Origin: Maritimibacter alkaliphilus
GTDB taxonomy: Bacteria; Pseudomonadota; Alphaproteobacteria; Rhodobacterales; Rhodobacteraceae
Assembly: GCF_019801605.1 (NCBI RefSeq)
Contig: NZ_JAHVIT010000008.1
Coordinates: 1 to 64,000, forward strand
Length of the DNA: 64,000 nucleotides
Direction: 5' to 3'
Shown here: positions 48,770 through 57,485 of the stretch, piece by piece
Layout: each line of letters opens with the position of its first letter
How positions within the stretch are numbered: the first letter of the stretch is position 1
Notes under the pieces: generated by a model
Told to the model about the DNA's origin: nothing
Database searches by the model: none
What the model saw: only the letters and a program-made list of their open reading frames with translations
Made by a program: the position numbers and the translations under genes

Positions 48770-50209
48770 ATGATCGAGAAACGCCAGTTCTACATCAATG
48801 GTGCCTGGGTCGACCCTGCCGAGCCGCGCGATCTCGAGGTGATCAACCCCTCGACCGAGGAACCCTGCGCCATCATTTCGATCGGCTCGGAAGCCGATGC
48901 CAATGACGCCGTGGCCGCCGCCAAGGCCGCCTTCCCGGCCTGGGCCGCCACCCCGCCCGAAGAGCGCATCGCGCTGGTCGAGAAGTTCCTCGAAATCTAC
49001 AAGGAGCGTCAGGAGGAGATGGCGCAGGCGATCTCCATCGAGATGGGCGCCCCGATCGACCTGGCCCGCAAGTCCCAGTGGGGCGCGGGCTATAGCCACA
49101 CCAAGAACTTCCTGACCGCGGCCAAGAACTTCAAGTTCATCCGTCCGCTGGGCGACCATGCCCCCAACGACCGCATCGCCTACGAGCCGATCGGCGTCTG
49201 CGCCCTGATCACGCCGTGGAACTGGCCGATGAACCAGATCACGCTGAAGGTGATCGCGGCGGCCATCGCGGGCTGCACCATGGTGCTGAAACCCTCCGAG
49301 GAAAGCCCCCTCGACGCGCTGCTCTTCGCCGAGATGATGGATGCGGCAGGCTTCCCCAAGGGTGTCTTCAACCTCGTGAACGGCGACGGCGTGGGCGTGG
49401 GCTCGGTGCTCTCCAGCCACCCCGACGTCGACATGGTGTCCTTCACCGGCTCGACCCGCGCGGGCATCGCGATCTCCAAGGCGGCGGCCGACACGCTCAA
49501 GCGCGTGCACCTCGAACTCGGCGGCAAGGGCGCCAACGTGATCTTCGCCGACGCGGATGATGCGGCGGTCAAGCGCGGCGTGCTGCACATGATGAACAAC
49601 TCGGGCCAGTCCTGTAACGCGCCGTCGCGGATGCTGGTGCAGAAGGGCGTCTACGACAAGGCCGTGGAAACCGCCGCGGAAGTGGCCGGCGCGATCAAGG
49701 TCGCGCCCGCCTCGGAAGAGGGCAACCACATCGGCCCGGTCGTGAACGCGACCCAGTACGAGAAGATCCAGGGCCTGATCCAGAAGGGCATCGACGAAGG
49801 CGCACGCCTTGTCGCCGGCGGCCCGGGCCGTCCCGAGGGGCTGAACCGCGGCTTCTTCGTGCGGCCCACGGTCTTTGCCGACGTGAACAACCAGATGACC
49901 ATCGCCCGCGAAGAGATCTTCGGCCCCGTGCTGACGATCATCCCCTTCGAGACCGAGGAAGAGGCCGTCGAGATCGCGAACGACACGATCTATGGCCTGA
50001 CCAACTACGTGCAGTCGGAAGATGGCGCGCTGCGCAACCGCATGGCGCGGGCCCTGCGCTCCGGAATGGTCGAGATGAACGGCCAGTCGCGCGGCGCCGG
50101 GGCGCCCTTCGGCGGCATGAAGGCCTCGGGCAACGGCCGCGAGGCCGGCGTCTGGGGGCTTGAGGACTTCATGGAAGTGAAGGCGATCTCCGGCTGGGCC
50201 GCCGAGTAA
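48770..50209 (+). CDS. NAD(P)-dependent aldehyde dehydrogenase
   Basis: The enzyme has 479 residues. The catalytic Cys282 lies in NNSGQSCNAPSRML, and the glutamate general base in LELGGKGANVIF; ALITPWNWPMNQI and FTGSTRAGIAI are cofactor contacts. The substrate aldehyde cannot be told from sequence. AAGGAG sits six bases before the ATG at 48770, and the open frame extends upstream to 48587 without another good site. A hairpin terminator follows. Confidence 0.94.
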   Translation: MIEKRQFYINGAWVDPAEPRDLEVINPSTEEPCAIISIGSEADANDAVAAAKAAFPAWAATPPEERIALVEKFLEIYKERQEEMAQAISIEMGAPIDLARKSQWGAGYSHTKNFLTAAKNFKFIRPLGDHAPNDRIAYEPIGVCALITPWNWPMNQITLKVIAAAIAGCTMVLKPSEESPLDALLFAEMMDAAGFPKGVFNLVNGDGVGVGSVLSSHPDVDMVSFTGSTRAGIAISKAAADTLKRVHLELGGKGANVIFADADDAAVKRGVLHMMNNSGQSCNAPSRMLVQKGVYDKAVETAAEVAGAIKVAPASEEGNHIGPVVNATQYEKIQGLIQKGIDEGARLVAGGPGRPEGLNRGFFVRPTVFADVNNQMTIAREEIFGPVLTIIPFETEEEAVEIANDTIYGLTNYVQSEDGALRNRMARALRSGMVEMNGQSRGAGAPFGGMKASGNGREAGVWGLEDFMEVKAISGWAAE

Positions 50210-50255
50210 GCACGGCCTCCCTGCCCGGCTGATTTGCCGAAGCTGCGATCACTTA

Positions 50256-50290
50256 GCGCGGGCGTCCCATGGGCGCCCGCGTTTTTTTTG
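50256..50290 (+). terminator. Rho-independent terminator of the aldehyde dehydrogenase gene
   Basis: An 8-bp stem, CGCGGGCG (50257-50264) with CGCCCGCG (50274-50281), is followed by eight T. It lies 47 bases after the stop codon. Confidence 0.85.
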
Positions 50291-50394
50291 CCTGATGGCC
50301 TGCCGCACGCAAAAAAGTGTGATCCAAATCTTGCCAAAGACCGTTAGAAGGCTAACGCGGCAGTTCGAGAACCGCATTGGTAAGGGAAGACTTC

Positions 50395-51015
50395 ATGAAA
50401 CGTCGGTTTGCTGTGCACAGCGGGCACGTGGCCTGGGCAGTCGTCGTGATCGCCGGGCTGTCGCTCGCGGGTTGGCCCATCGGCTCCACGCTGCTCACAC
50501 GGGTCAACGCCGATTTCGCCGCAATGGTTCCCAGCACGGCCATCGGTTTCCTGCTTCTGGGGGCGGCGCTTCTCCTGCGCCGCCGCGGTCTGCACCTGAC
50601 AGAAACCTGCGCCAAGGTTCTTGGCGGGCTCGCCACCGTGAACCTGCTCGCCTATGCGTGGCTTGGCACCGCGGGGATCGACCCGTCGCTGCTGCCCCTC
50701 GCCCCCGGCGACGGCGTGTCTCTCTGCACCATTACCTGTTTCCTGCTGACCGCCGTGGCCCTGCTCCTGCGGCAGAGCCCGGATGCGGGCCTGCATGAGG
50801 TCGCGGACTATGTCGGGCTCGTCGGCCTCTCCACGGCGCTCGCCGTGGTCGGCGGCCATGTGCTGCGCGCGGAATTCCTCTACGAGATTTCCTTCTTCGC
50901 CGGGATGTCCCTGCCCACCTCAATGCTGTTCTGCATGGGGTTTGCCGGGCTTCTCATGACGGACGAGGACCCGCGCGCCTTCGACGACGAGATCAGCGGT
51001 CCAAACGAGGCCTGA
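50395..51015 (+). CDS. Six-helix membrane protein resembling a sensor input domain
   Basis: The 206-residue protein is almost entirely membrane-embedded, with six hydrophobic segments at about 12-30, 43-64, 77-95, 103-122, 133-153 and 162-182. The pattern ADFAAMVPSTAIGFLLLGAALLL resembles N-terminal membrane modules of histidine kinases and diguanylate cyclases, but no signalling domain follows: the protein ends with a short acidic tail (TDEDPRAFDDE). AAGGGAAGA precedes the ATG at 50395. Function unknown. Confidence 0.75.
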   Translation: MKRRFAVHSGHVAWAVVVIAGLSLAGWPIGSTLLTRVNADFAAMVPSTAIGFLLLGAALLLRRRGLHLTETCAKVLGGLATVNLLAYAWLGTAGIDPSLLPLAPGDGVSLCTITCFLLTAVALLLRQSPDAGLHEVADYVGLVGLSTALAVVGGHVLRAEFLYEISFFAGMSLPTSMLFCMGFAGLLMTDEDPRAFDDEISGPNEA

Positions 51016-51078
51016 TCCCGCACGTCCCCGTCAGAGGGCCCGTCAGATAGCCTGTCAGAAGGCCGGGCACGCCTCCGG

Positions 51079-51762
51079 TCAGAACGGTGCCTTGGCCCGG
51101 AAGGTCACGCCCCGGCCCCCGTCGGGGTGGTTCAGGCGCAGCTCCTCCGAGTGCAGCATCAGCCGTTCATGATCCCGCGCGGCGCCCGTCGCATAGAAGG
51201 GATCACCGAGGATCGGATGCCCCAGTGCCAGCATGTGCACCCGCAGCTGGTGGCTGCGCCCGGTGAGCGGGGTCAGCCGCACGCGGCTCTCCTCCTCGCT
51301 CTGACGCAACACGCGCCAGTCGGTCTGGGCCGGCTTGCCGTTCTCGTGATCCACCATCTGCAACGGCCGGTTCGGCCAGTCCACGATCAGCGGCAGGTCC
51401 ACCCGGCCGGTCTTGGGCTCCAGCTTGCCGGAGACGCGCGCGACGTAGGTCTTCTTGGTCTGGCGCTTTTCGAACTGCAGCCCGAGGTGGCGCTGCGCAT
51501 GAGGCGTCAGCCCGAAGATCATCACGCCCGAGGTGTCGCGGTCGAGCCGGTGCACCAGCAGCGCGGTCGGAAAGACCGCCTGCACCCGGCTCAGCAGGCA
51601 ATCGGCCAGATGCTCGCCGCGCCCCGGCACGGACAGCAGCCCGGTCGGCTTGTCCACCACGAGGATCTCGTGATCCTCGTGCAGGATCGAGAGGGGACCC
51701 TCGGGCGGGTCATAGGGCGTCTGGATCGGCCCGGTGGCGGAGGTCTGGCTGCTGTCTGACAT
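51079..51762 (-). CDS. RluA-family RNA pseudouridine synthase
   Basis: The protein has 227 residues. The catalytic Asp lies in LLVHRLDRDTSGVMIFG; LVVDKPTGLLSVPG and GRSHQLRVHMLALGHPILGDPFY are family motifs. No S4 domain is present, as in RluA itself (23S rRNA 746 and tRNA 32), so an RluA-like target is plausible but unproven. The ATG at 51762 matches the family start; the frame extends further upstream as shadow. Confidence 0.92.
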   Translation of the reverse strand: MSDSSQTSATGPIQTPYDPPEGPLSILHEDHEILVVDKPTGLLSVPGRGEHLADCLLSRVQAVFPTALLVHRLDRDTSGVMIFGLTPHAQRHLGLQFEKRQTKKTYVARVSGKLEPKTGRVDLPLIVDWPNRPLQMVDHENGKPAQTDWRVLRQSEEESRVRLTPLTGRSHQLRVHMLALGHPILGDPFYATGAARDHERLMLHSEELRLNHPDGGRGVTFRAKAPF

Positions 51763-52072
51763 GGCGCGGGTGATACCGCGCGGGCCAGCGCCTGTCCATC
51801 GGCCCCTGTCCAGCATGCCCCTGTCCATCTGCCCGAGTCGATCATGGTCGTGTCGATCATGCCCCGGCGGGACCACACGGAGCGCAGCAGGGCCACACGC
51901 CCTCGGGAGGCTCTCCGGTCACGCGCTCCGATCTGGCCCGCTCCAGCGGGGAAGCCGCTGGCCGACAGGTCTCCCGAGGGGCCTACCGTGTGGCCTCCCG
52001 AGGCGCCGTCACCACTTGGTAAGGTTTTCGCCCTAGCCTCGCCCGGAGCCGCCCCTCGTGCAGGAGAGTGAT

Positions 52073-52411
52073 GTGGACTTCGTCAGCGACATGATCGGCG
52101 ACCGGATGGTCGTCACCGTGCAAAGCGCGCGGATCGACGCCGCCGCCGCGCTTCAGTTCAAGGACGGGATGCGGATCGCGACCGAGGGGGCGTCTGCCCG
52201 CGTCCTGCTCGACCTCTCGCAGGTGGATTTCATCGACAGTTCCGGCCTCGGGGCCATCGTCGGCGTCATGAAATACCTCGCCCCCGAACGGCAGCTCGAC
52301 CTTGCGGGGCTGCGTCCGAACGTCGAGCGCGTGTTCCGCCTGACCCGGATGGACACGGTCTTTGTCATCCATGCCACGCGAGAGGAGGCGCTGAGGGATC
52401 ATGCGCACTGA
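52073..52411 (+). CDS. STAS-domain anti-sigma factor antagonist
   Basis: This single STAS domain of 112 residues belongs to the SpoIIAA/RsbV type. The conserved phosphorylation site is in VDFIDSSGLGAIVG (Ser56/Ser57). Unphosphorylated antagonists bind and sequester their partner kinase. The GTG at 52073 has AGGAG at the proper distance; GTG at 52058 would precede that site. The partner kinase gene overlaps its end by 11 bases, which makes this a partner-switching pair. Confidence 0.9.
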   Translation: MDFVSDMIGDRMVVTVQSARIDAAAALQFKDGMRIATEGASARVLLDLSQVDFIDSSGLGAIVGVMKYLAPERQLDLAGLRPNVERVFRLTRMDTVFVIHATREEALRDHAH

Positions 52412-52889
52412 CATGTCGGACAGGTCCCCAACCTCCGCCCCGCCGATGCCCCCGGACATCCGCCTGTCCTTTCCGGCCAGCCCCCTCGCCGTCCGCCGCG
52501 CCCTTGCCAGCGCGCTGGAGGGCTTGGCGCATCTCGACCTGACGGCGGATGAGCAGGGCGTCGTCGAGCTGGTCCTCGCCGAAGCTTTGAACAACGTCAT
52601 CGAACACGCCTATGGCTCGCAGCACCGCGGATGGGTGGAACTGGCCTGCCGCCACCTGTCGGACGGCCTGCATGTGGAGATCCGCGACGAGGGACGCCCC
52701 CTGCCGGATGGCCCGCTGCCGATCGCCCCCGACCGGGTGAACCCCGCCGCGCTGGAGACCCTGCCGGAAGGCGGCTTCGGTTGGTTCCTGATCCGGGACC
52801 TCGCCCGCGACGCGGCCTATCACCGGACGGATGAGGCCAATCACCTGACCTTCCGCATCGCCGTCGGCCTGCCGCTGCGGATGCACTGA
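52401..52889 (+). CDS. RsbW-like anti-sigma factor / serine kinase (HATPase)
   Basis: The 162-residue protein has a GHKL ATPase domain: N box LVLAEALNNVIEHAY, then IRDEGRPLPDG, and a shortened G box GGFGWFLIRDL. RsbW-type proteins phosphorylate the STAS partner and bind a sigma factor or another output. It overlaps the STAS gene by 11 bases. No sigma factor or PP2C phosphatase gene is adjacent, so the output and the input are encoded elsewhere, or the module controls something other than transcription. Confidence 0.9.
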   Translation: MRTDMSDRSPTSAPPMPPDIRLSFPASPLAVRRALASALEGLAHLDLTADEQGVVELVLAEALNNVIEHAYGSQHRGWVELACRHLSDGLHVEIRDEGRPLPDGPLPIAPDRVNPAALETLPEGGFGWFLIRDLARDAAYHRTDEANHLTFRIAVGLPLRMH

Positions 52890-53420
52890 CTGGCACGCAG
52901 CTCTCCGCCGCACCCTCTCGGACCGAATCGTCCTGACGCGGCGCGCACTCCGCGCCCCCGCCGCGTCCTGCAAACCCGGCGAACGATTCGCGCCCCGCAC
53001 GGTGGCAGGCCCCCTCAATCGAGGGGGTATACAGGTGCCCCGCTGCGTCGTCCTCATACCCGATACCGCCTCACACCCGCCCGGCCGGCAAGGAAAGGCG
53101 CCCCGTTAGTCACTGAATTTCTGACAGACTAACGCTATACGTGTGCACCTCCCGATCTCCCGCATCGCGGAACACATAAATGCCCCATTCGGCCCCCAAT
53201 ACCGTCAGAAACCCACAGCATAAATGATCCTGTAGCTGCATATAGCTTCCCTCGGCGCGGTGTATTCAAAGCCCCCACCCAGTGCACGGCGCCGAGGCAC
53301 TACTCCCCCTGGAGGGAGCATCAAGCGCCCCGTCCGCGTATTCCGCAGGCGGGGTGTTCTCGTACCAGCGCGTCTCCAGAACACCCCGGGCGAAGGACTT
53401 TCACGTCGCGCTCCGCCGTC
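52890..53420. other. Intergenic region with an AT-rich island and dyads
   Basis: No gene is evident in these 531 bases. Positions about 53100-53260 are distinctly richer in A and T than the neighbourhood. They contain a perfect inverted repeat CGTTAGTC/GACTAACG (53104-53111 and 53127-53134). CTCCCGCATCGCGGAAC (53157-53173) matches 14 of 17 positions of the palindrome at 40775. GCTATA at 53134-53139 could be a -10 element, but no gene follows on the plus strand. Confidence 0.45.
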
Positions 53421-54827
53421 TCAGGCCGGGGGCAGCAGCTTTCCGGGGTTCAGGATATTCGCCGGGTCCAGCGCCGCCTTGATCGCCCGCATGGCCATGA
53501 GCGCTGCCGCATCCTTGCGCCGCGCCATGGAGGAGAGCTTGAACGTCCCGATACCATGTTCCGCCGAGAAGGAGCCGCCGAGGTCGAGCACGATTTCCTC
53601 GACCGCCTCCGTCACGGCATCCAGCTCCTTCTTGTCCATCTCGCCCCCGATCACGCTGTAATGCACGTTGCCATCGCCCAGATGGGCCACGATCGAGGTG
53701 CGCGAGGTCGGGTCCAGCGCGCGGCGCGCCACGTCGGCGCGGGCCAGGAACTCCTCCACCCGGTCCAGTGGCACCGCCACGTCGAGCACGACCACCGGGC
53801 CATAGCTCGTCGCCATCTCGGCGGCGGCCTCGCGCATCGCCCAGAGGCCCCGGCGCTGGCTTTCGTTCGCCGCGATCACCGCGTCGCCCACGTGGCCCGC
53901 CTCCATCTCGGCGGCCAGCACCTCCTCCAGCAGGGCCCGCATCGGGATCTCGCCGTCGGGCCCCGGGGTCGCGTCGCGCTCCGCCACCGCGCCCAGTTCG
54001 ATGAGGACGTTCACCGGCCAGCTGTCCTCGAAGGGCGCGCGCACCTCGGGGAAACGCTCCAGATAGGCCGTGACATAGTCGTCGGGCATGAATTCAAAGG
54101 CCTCCACCGCCCCGCCCGTGGCCTCGCGCAGGCGATTCAGCATCGGCAGCGTATCGGCGATCTCGGCCATGCCCACCATGGCGGTCACATGGGCGCGGGG
54201 TTTCGGCACGAGCTTCACCACCGCTGCGGTGATCACCCCCAGCGTGCCCTCGGAGCCGATCAGCAGATGCCGCAGGTCGTAGCCGGAATTGTTCTTGTGC
54301 AACTCGTGCATCAGGTCCACCACCTCGCCCGTCGGCAGCACCGCCTCGATCCCCAGGACAAGGTCGCGGGTATTGCCATAGCGCAGCACGTTCGATCCGC
54401 CCGCGTTGGTGGCCAGCGCCCCGCCGATCCGGGCCGAACCACGGGCGCCGAAGAAGAGCGGGAAGCTCAGCCCCAGGTCCTCGACCGCCCCGTGCAGGTC
54501 CTCGAGGATCACCCCGGCCTCGACCACGGCGATGCGGGCATCGGGCCGGATTGCGCGGATCGCGGTCATCCGCTCGACCGAGAGCAGGATCGCCCCCTCC
54601 CCCAGGCCGCCACCGGCCAGCCCGGTCCGCCCGGCGATCGGCACCACGGGCGTGCCGGTCTCGTTCGCGAGTTTCACCACGGCAGCGACCTCCTCGGTCG
54701 AGCCGGCCCGCACCACGGCCAGCGGCTCTGCCCGCTGCGCCCCGGTCCAGTCCTCTGCCCAAGGCTCTGCCGCTGCTCCGGTGAGCACATGGTTGGGGCC
54801 GACAATGGCTGCGAGGCGGTCGATCAT
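53421..54827 (-). CDS. FAD-linked oxidase, GlcD/D-lactate dehydrogenase type
   Basis: The 468-residue flavoenzyme oxidises a 2-hydroxy acid such as D-lactate or glycolate. The FAD-binding domain (PVVPIAGRTGLAGGG, GLSFPLFFGARGSARIGGALATNAGG) is followed by the cap domain with IVAHLGDGNVHYSVI and the C-terminal SAEHGIGTFKLSSM. It is of the single-subunit type without Fe-S domain, and no glcE or glcF is adjacent. The ATG at 54827 has GGAAGG upstream; the longer frame to 54959 would run through the tRNA-Met promoter. Confidence 0.92.
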   Translation of the reverse strand: MIDRLAAIVGPNHVLTGAAAEPWAEDWTGAQRAEPLAVVRAGSTEEVAAVVKLANETGTPVVPIAGRTGLAGGGLGEGAILLSVERMTAIRAIRPDARIAVVEAGVILEDLHGAVEDLGLSFPLFFGARGSARIGGALATNAGGSNVLRYGNTRDLVLGIEAVLPTGEVVDLMHELHKNNSGYDLRHLLIGSEGTLGVITAAVVKLVPKPRAHVTAMVGMAEIADTLPMLNRLREATGGAVEAFEFMPDDYVTAYLERFPEVRAPFEDSWPVNVLIELGAVAERDATPGPDGEIPMRALLEEVLAAEMEAGHVGDAVIAANESQRRGLWAMREAAAEMATSYGPVVVLDVAVPLDRVEEFLARADVARRALDPTSRTSIVAHLGDGNVHYSVIGGEMDKKELDAVTEAVEEIVLDLGGSFSAEHGIGTFKLSSMARRKDAAALMAMRAIKAALDPANILNPGKLLPPA

Positions 54828-54923
54828 CACGGGTCCTTCCTTGAAACGCGCCGTACTATTGGCCCCTCTACACCGCAGAGGCAAGTCACCCAGCGTTAAG
54901 GGCAAAAAGCGGAAAATTCTGTC

Positions 54924-54952
54924 TTGACCTCCCCCGGCCCATCGCCTACTCA
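54924..54952 (+). promoter_or_regulatory. Sigma70-type promoter of tRNA-Met
   Basis: TTGACC (54924-54929), 17 bases and TACTCA (54947-54952) lie immediately upstream of the tRNA at 54965. The predicted start of transcription would be a few bases before the mature 5' end. Confidence 0.6.
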
Positions 54953-54964
54953 GCGCCACGGTTT

Positions 54965-55041
54965 GGCGGAGTAGCTCAGTTGGTTAGAGCAGCGGAATCA
55001 TAATCCGCGTGTCGGGGGTTCAAGTCCCTCCTCCGCTACCA
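54965..55041 (+). tRNA. tRNA-Met(CAT), elongator type
   Basis: The acceptor GGCGGAG pairs with CTCCGCT (first pair G-U), the D arm is GCTC/GAGC, the anticodon stem GCGGA/TCCGC carries loop ATCATAA (anticodon CAT), and the T loop is TTCAAGT. CCA is encoded (55039-55041). It is 77 nt. The paired acceptor end argues against initiator tRNA. The CAT anticodon leaves tRNA-Ile with lysidine as a theoretical alternative, but the sequence fits alphaproteobacterial elongator tRNA-Met. Confidence 0.94.
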
Positions 55042-55257
55042 AATCCCCCCTGCAGATCAAAGTTCGAGATGACGGCGCTCACGTGCCATCTGACCTCTGC
55101 GAGCACACCATCGTCCTCCGATCCAGATACGGTGATTTCCAAGGCGAGAGCGCCACTGACCCATCAGGCGTCCAAGCACGCCCGGTGCGACGGAATCGGG
55201 ACGGCGAAGACTGGGCGGCGCGTCGAGCAGGCTCAGGGCCGGGTGTCCTGTCCGCTG

Positions 55258-57042
55258 CTACTGCGCGATGACTGCATGCACCCGGTCCAGCCCCGCGGCA
55301 AAGGCATCGAGGACCGCCGGGTCCACCTTGTGCACCTTCAACGCGGTCTTCGGGTCCTCTGCCAGAGCAGGCGTGCGTTCGAGCAACCTCTGGTAATCCA
55401 TGCGCGCGGCCGAGGCATTTGCGAGCATGGCATGCGCGACGGCTGACAGGAAGTAACTGAACCCGCTGTCATCGGCGACGGCGTAGCTCGCCGCTGATTC
55501 CATGTCCTCCCAGTCCTCGTTCATCATGTGGGCCATGGCGAGGAACTGGTAGTACCGCGGTGCCGGGGCGATCGAGCGTGCGATGGCGAATTCGAGGTGG
55601 GGCTTCGCTTCCGCAAGCTGACCCTGAAAGCCCAGCATGACCCCGAGGTTGCCGACAGTTTCCGGATCATTCGGGTTCATCTCGACGGCGCGGCGCGCAT
55701 ACTCGATCGATTGCTCGGCGTCTCCGGCGTAGTGCAGGATATGCGACATCGCCTTGAGCGCATCGGTGTCCCGCGGGCTCAGGGTCAGGGCGCGGGCGGC
55801 GGCCTCGCGTGCCTGCGCGAAGGCCTCTTCCTGGGTCAACGTCGTATCGTAGCCGAAACGGGACCCGTCGTTGCGGAGGTAGGCGAGCATGGCCCAGCCG
55901 CGCGCGAATTCCGGCTCCCTGCGCACGGTCTCCTCCAGACAGGCCCGCGCGTCCCAGTAGTTCTCGGCGCGGATGGTGCGCCGGTACTCGGTTGCGAGGG
56001 ATATGCAGGCGTAGCTTTGCAGGCTCGGGTTCGCAGTCTCCGAGAGAAGGGTCTTGCGCGTTTCGCTCCTGACAATCCCGTACTGCTGGCCGATCACGGA
56101 TGCGATCTGGGCCGAAATCTCCTCGCTCACCCCGGCGATACCATGCGCCCGGTCGCTTGCGGCAAAGAGTTCCGTCCAGAGCATCTCTCCGTCACCTGAC
56201 CGCGAGAGATCGGCCCGGACGAACACCTGATCCTGGTCCCGCCAGACGCTGCCGTGGACAGCATAGGCGATCTGTCGCGGGAACGGCTTCGCAGGGACAG
56301 CGTCTGCCTCGGCATCCGTATGCGCCATGTCGGTATAGGCCCGAATGTCGGGGAACTTCAGCAGGGCCCCGGTGATGTCCTGGGCGAGCAGGTCCGCGAC
56401 CAGTGTCGTGACACTGTCGGCGTTCCGCGTGTCAAAGGCCCGCACCAGGATGCTCGAGCCTTCGAAGGGCGCATCGACATAGGAAGGCTCCTGCCTGCCG
56501 CCCATCAGGGCCCAGACCAGCGCGAGGCTGACCAGACCCGACAGGACCATGCCCGACAGCAGGAGCCCGACGGAAACGCGTCTGCCGCTGTGCTCGGGGG
56601 CGTGGCTTGCGCCGTCGACGGCACCCTCCGGCACGTCGCTGTCCCGGGACGGTTCCGGCGATGCGGGGACAGCGTCGTGGCTCTCGAGCGCATCGAACAC
56701 CGGAACGTAGCGCCCTTTCGGAATGGAAATCCTGATCGCGTCCTCGCGACCTGCATCCGCGTAGTAGTTGTCGAGATCCCGACGGAGTTTGCGGGCCTCG
56801 AGGCGCACGACGGGATCGGTCTGCTGATCGAAATCGGCGCCGCGGCCAAAGACGGCCATGGCGATGGTCGTCGCCTTGATCTCGGCCGTGCGCCCCTCAA
56901 GGGCTTCTTCCACGACGTAGCGCAGCATCTCGCGGCGACGGTCGCTGGCTTGAAGCTCCGGAAACGCAAGAATGCGTTCCAGTTGCCGACGCACCTCTGC
57001 GGGGCAGAAGGTCGGATGATCAAAGTCTTCCGGATTCAACAT
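55258..57042 (-). CDS. Membrane TPR protein with adenylate-cyclase-associated winged-helix-like N-terminus
   Basis: The protein has 594 residues. The N-terminal domain (about 1-110) with REMLRYVVEEALEGR, IAMAVFGRGADFDQQTDPVVRLEARKL (read across residues 60-87) and ISIPKGRYVPVF is the module found before TPRs or cyclase domains in alphaproteobacterial regulators. One membrane helix follows (about 157-180), then an FlgO/TolB-like domain and several TPRs (about 430-560). No cyclase domain is present. The ATG at 57042 lacks a strong ribosome binding site; TTG at 57054 is an alternative. It is divergent from the CoA-transferase operon. Confidence 0.8.
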   Translation of the reverse strand: MLNPEDFDHPTFCPAEVRRQLERILAFPELQASDRRREMLRYVVEEALEGRTAEIKATTIAMAVFGRGADFDQQTDPVVRLEARKLRRDLDNYYADAGREDAIRISIPKGRYVPVFDALESHDAVPASPEPSRDSDVPEGAVDGASHAPEHSGRRVSVGLLLSGMVLSGLVSLALVWALMGGRQEPSYVDAPFEGSSILVRAFDTRNADSVTTLVADLLAQDITGALLKFPDIRAYTDMAHTDAEADAVPAKPFPRQIAYAVHGSVWRDQDQVFVRADLSRSGDGEMLWTELFAASDRAHGIAGVSEEISAQIASVIGQQYGIVRSETRKTLLSETANPSLQSYACISLATEYRRTIRAENYWDARACLEETVRREPEFARGWAMLAYLRNDGSRFGYDTTLTQEEAFAQAREAAARALTLSPRDTDALKAMSHILHYAGDAEQSIEYARRAVEMNPNDPETVGNLGVMLGFQGQLAEAKPHLEFAIARSIAPAPRYYQFLAMAHMMNEDWEDMESAASYAVADDSGFSYFLSAVAHAMLANASAARMDYQRLLERTPALAEDPKTALKVHKVDPAVLDAFAAGLDRVHAVIAQ

Positions 57043-57200
57043 GTTTACTGGCAAACGTCACTTGGGGATCTGCCGCGACTGTAGCATGAAATTTCCAGCC
57101 ATTAACACTTTTGACGGCCCTTCGACTCTACGTTGCTACATGTTCCAACGTGCCCGCCGGCCCCCCGGTCTGCGATGCCGGTCCCGAGAGGGGGCGCACG

Positions 57201-57485
57201 ATGGGCACATATCTTCATACATTGATCTCACGATTTCCCGGCCTCGAGCTCAGCATCGCGAGGCTGCACCGGAACGATCCGGAGTTCCGGTCGATCTGCG
57301 ACGAGATGGAAATGGCCGACGCCGCGCGCATGCGCTGGAACGGCCAACCGGATCGCGCCGAAGAGTATCAGAAGATTTTCGACCGGCTGCAGGACGAGTT
57401 CCTCGACCACCTTTCCAAGAAAACGCGGATCGCGTTTGCGCAATCAATTCAACAAAGGAATAGCGACAATGGCCGGAATTCTTGA
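57201..57485 (+). CDS. Small helical protein of unknown function
   Basis: I do not recognise this 94-residue protein. It is hydrophilic and predicted mostly helical, with a highly charged centre (HRNDPEFRSICDEMEMADAARMRWNG) and no signal peptide or membrane segment. GAGGGGG precedes the ATG at 57201. Its end overlaps the following CoA-transferase gene by 17 bases, indicating translational coupling. A regulatory or chaperone-like role for the operon is possible, but nothing in the sequence proves it. Confidence 0.65.
   Translation: MGTYLHTLISRFPGLELSIARLHRNDPEFRSICDEMEMADAARMRWNGQPDRAEEYQKIFDRLQDEFLDHLSKKTRIAFAQSIQQRNSDNGRNS

Noticed and set aside
53260-53661. Plus-strand open frame before and into the GlcD-like gene
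   Set aside because: It overlaps the convincing minus-strand oxidase gene, has no motif, and reads as low-complexity Arg/Pro/Ser sequence.
54965-57200. tRNA-Met as attachment site of a genomic island
   Set aside because: No integrase follows, no duplicated tRNA 3' end was seen downstream, and base composition and gene types to the right are like the rest of the window.
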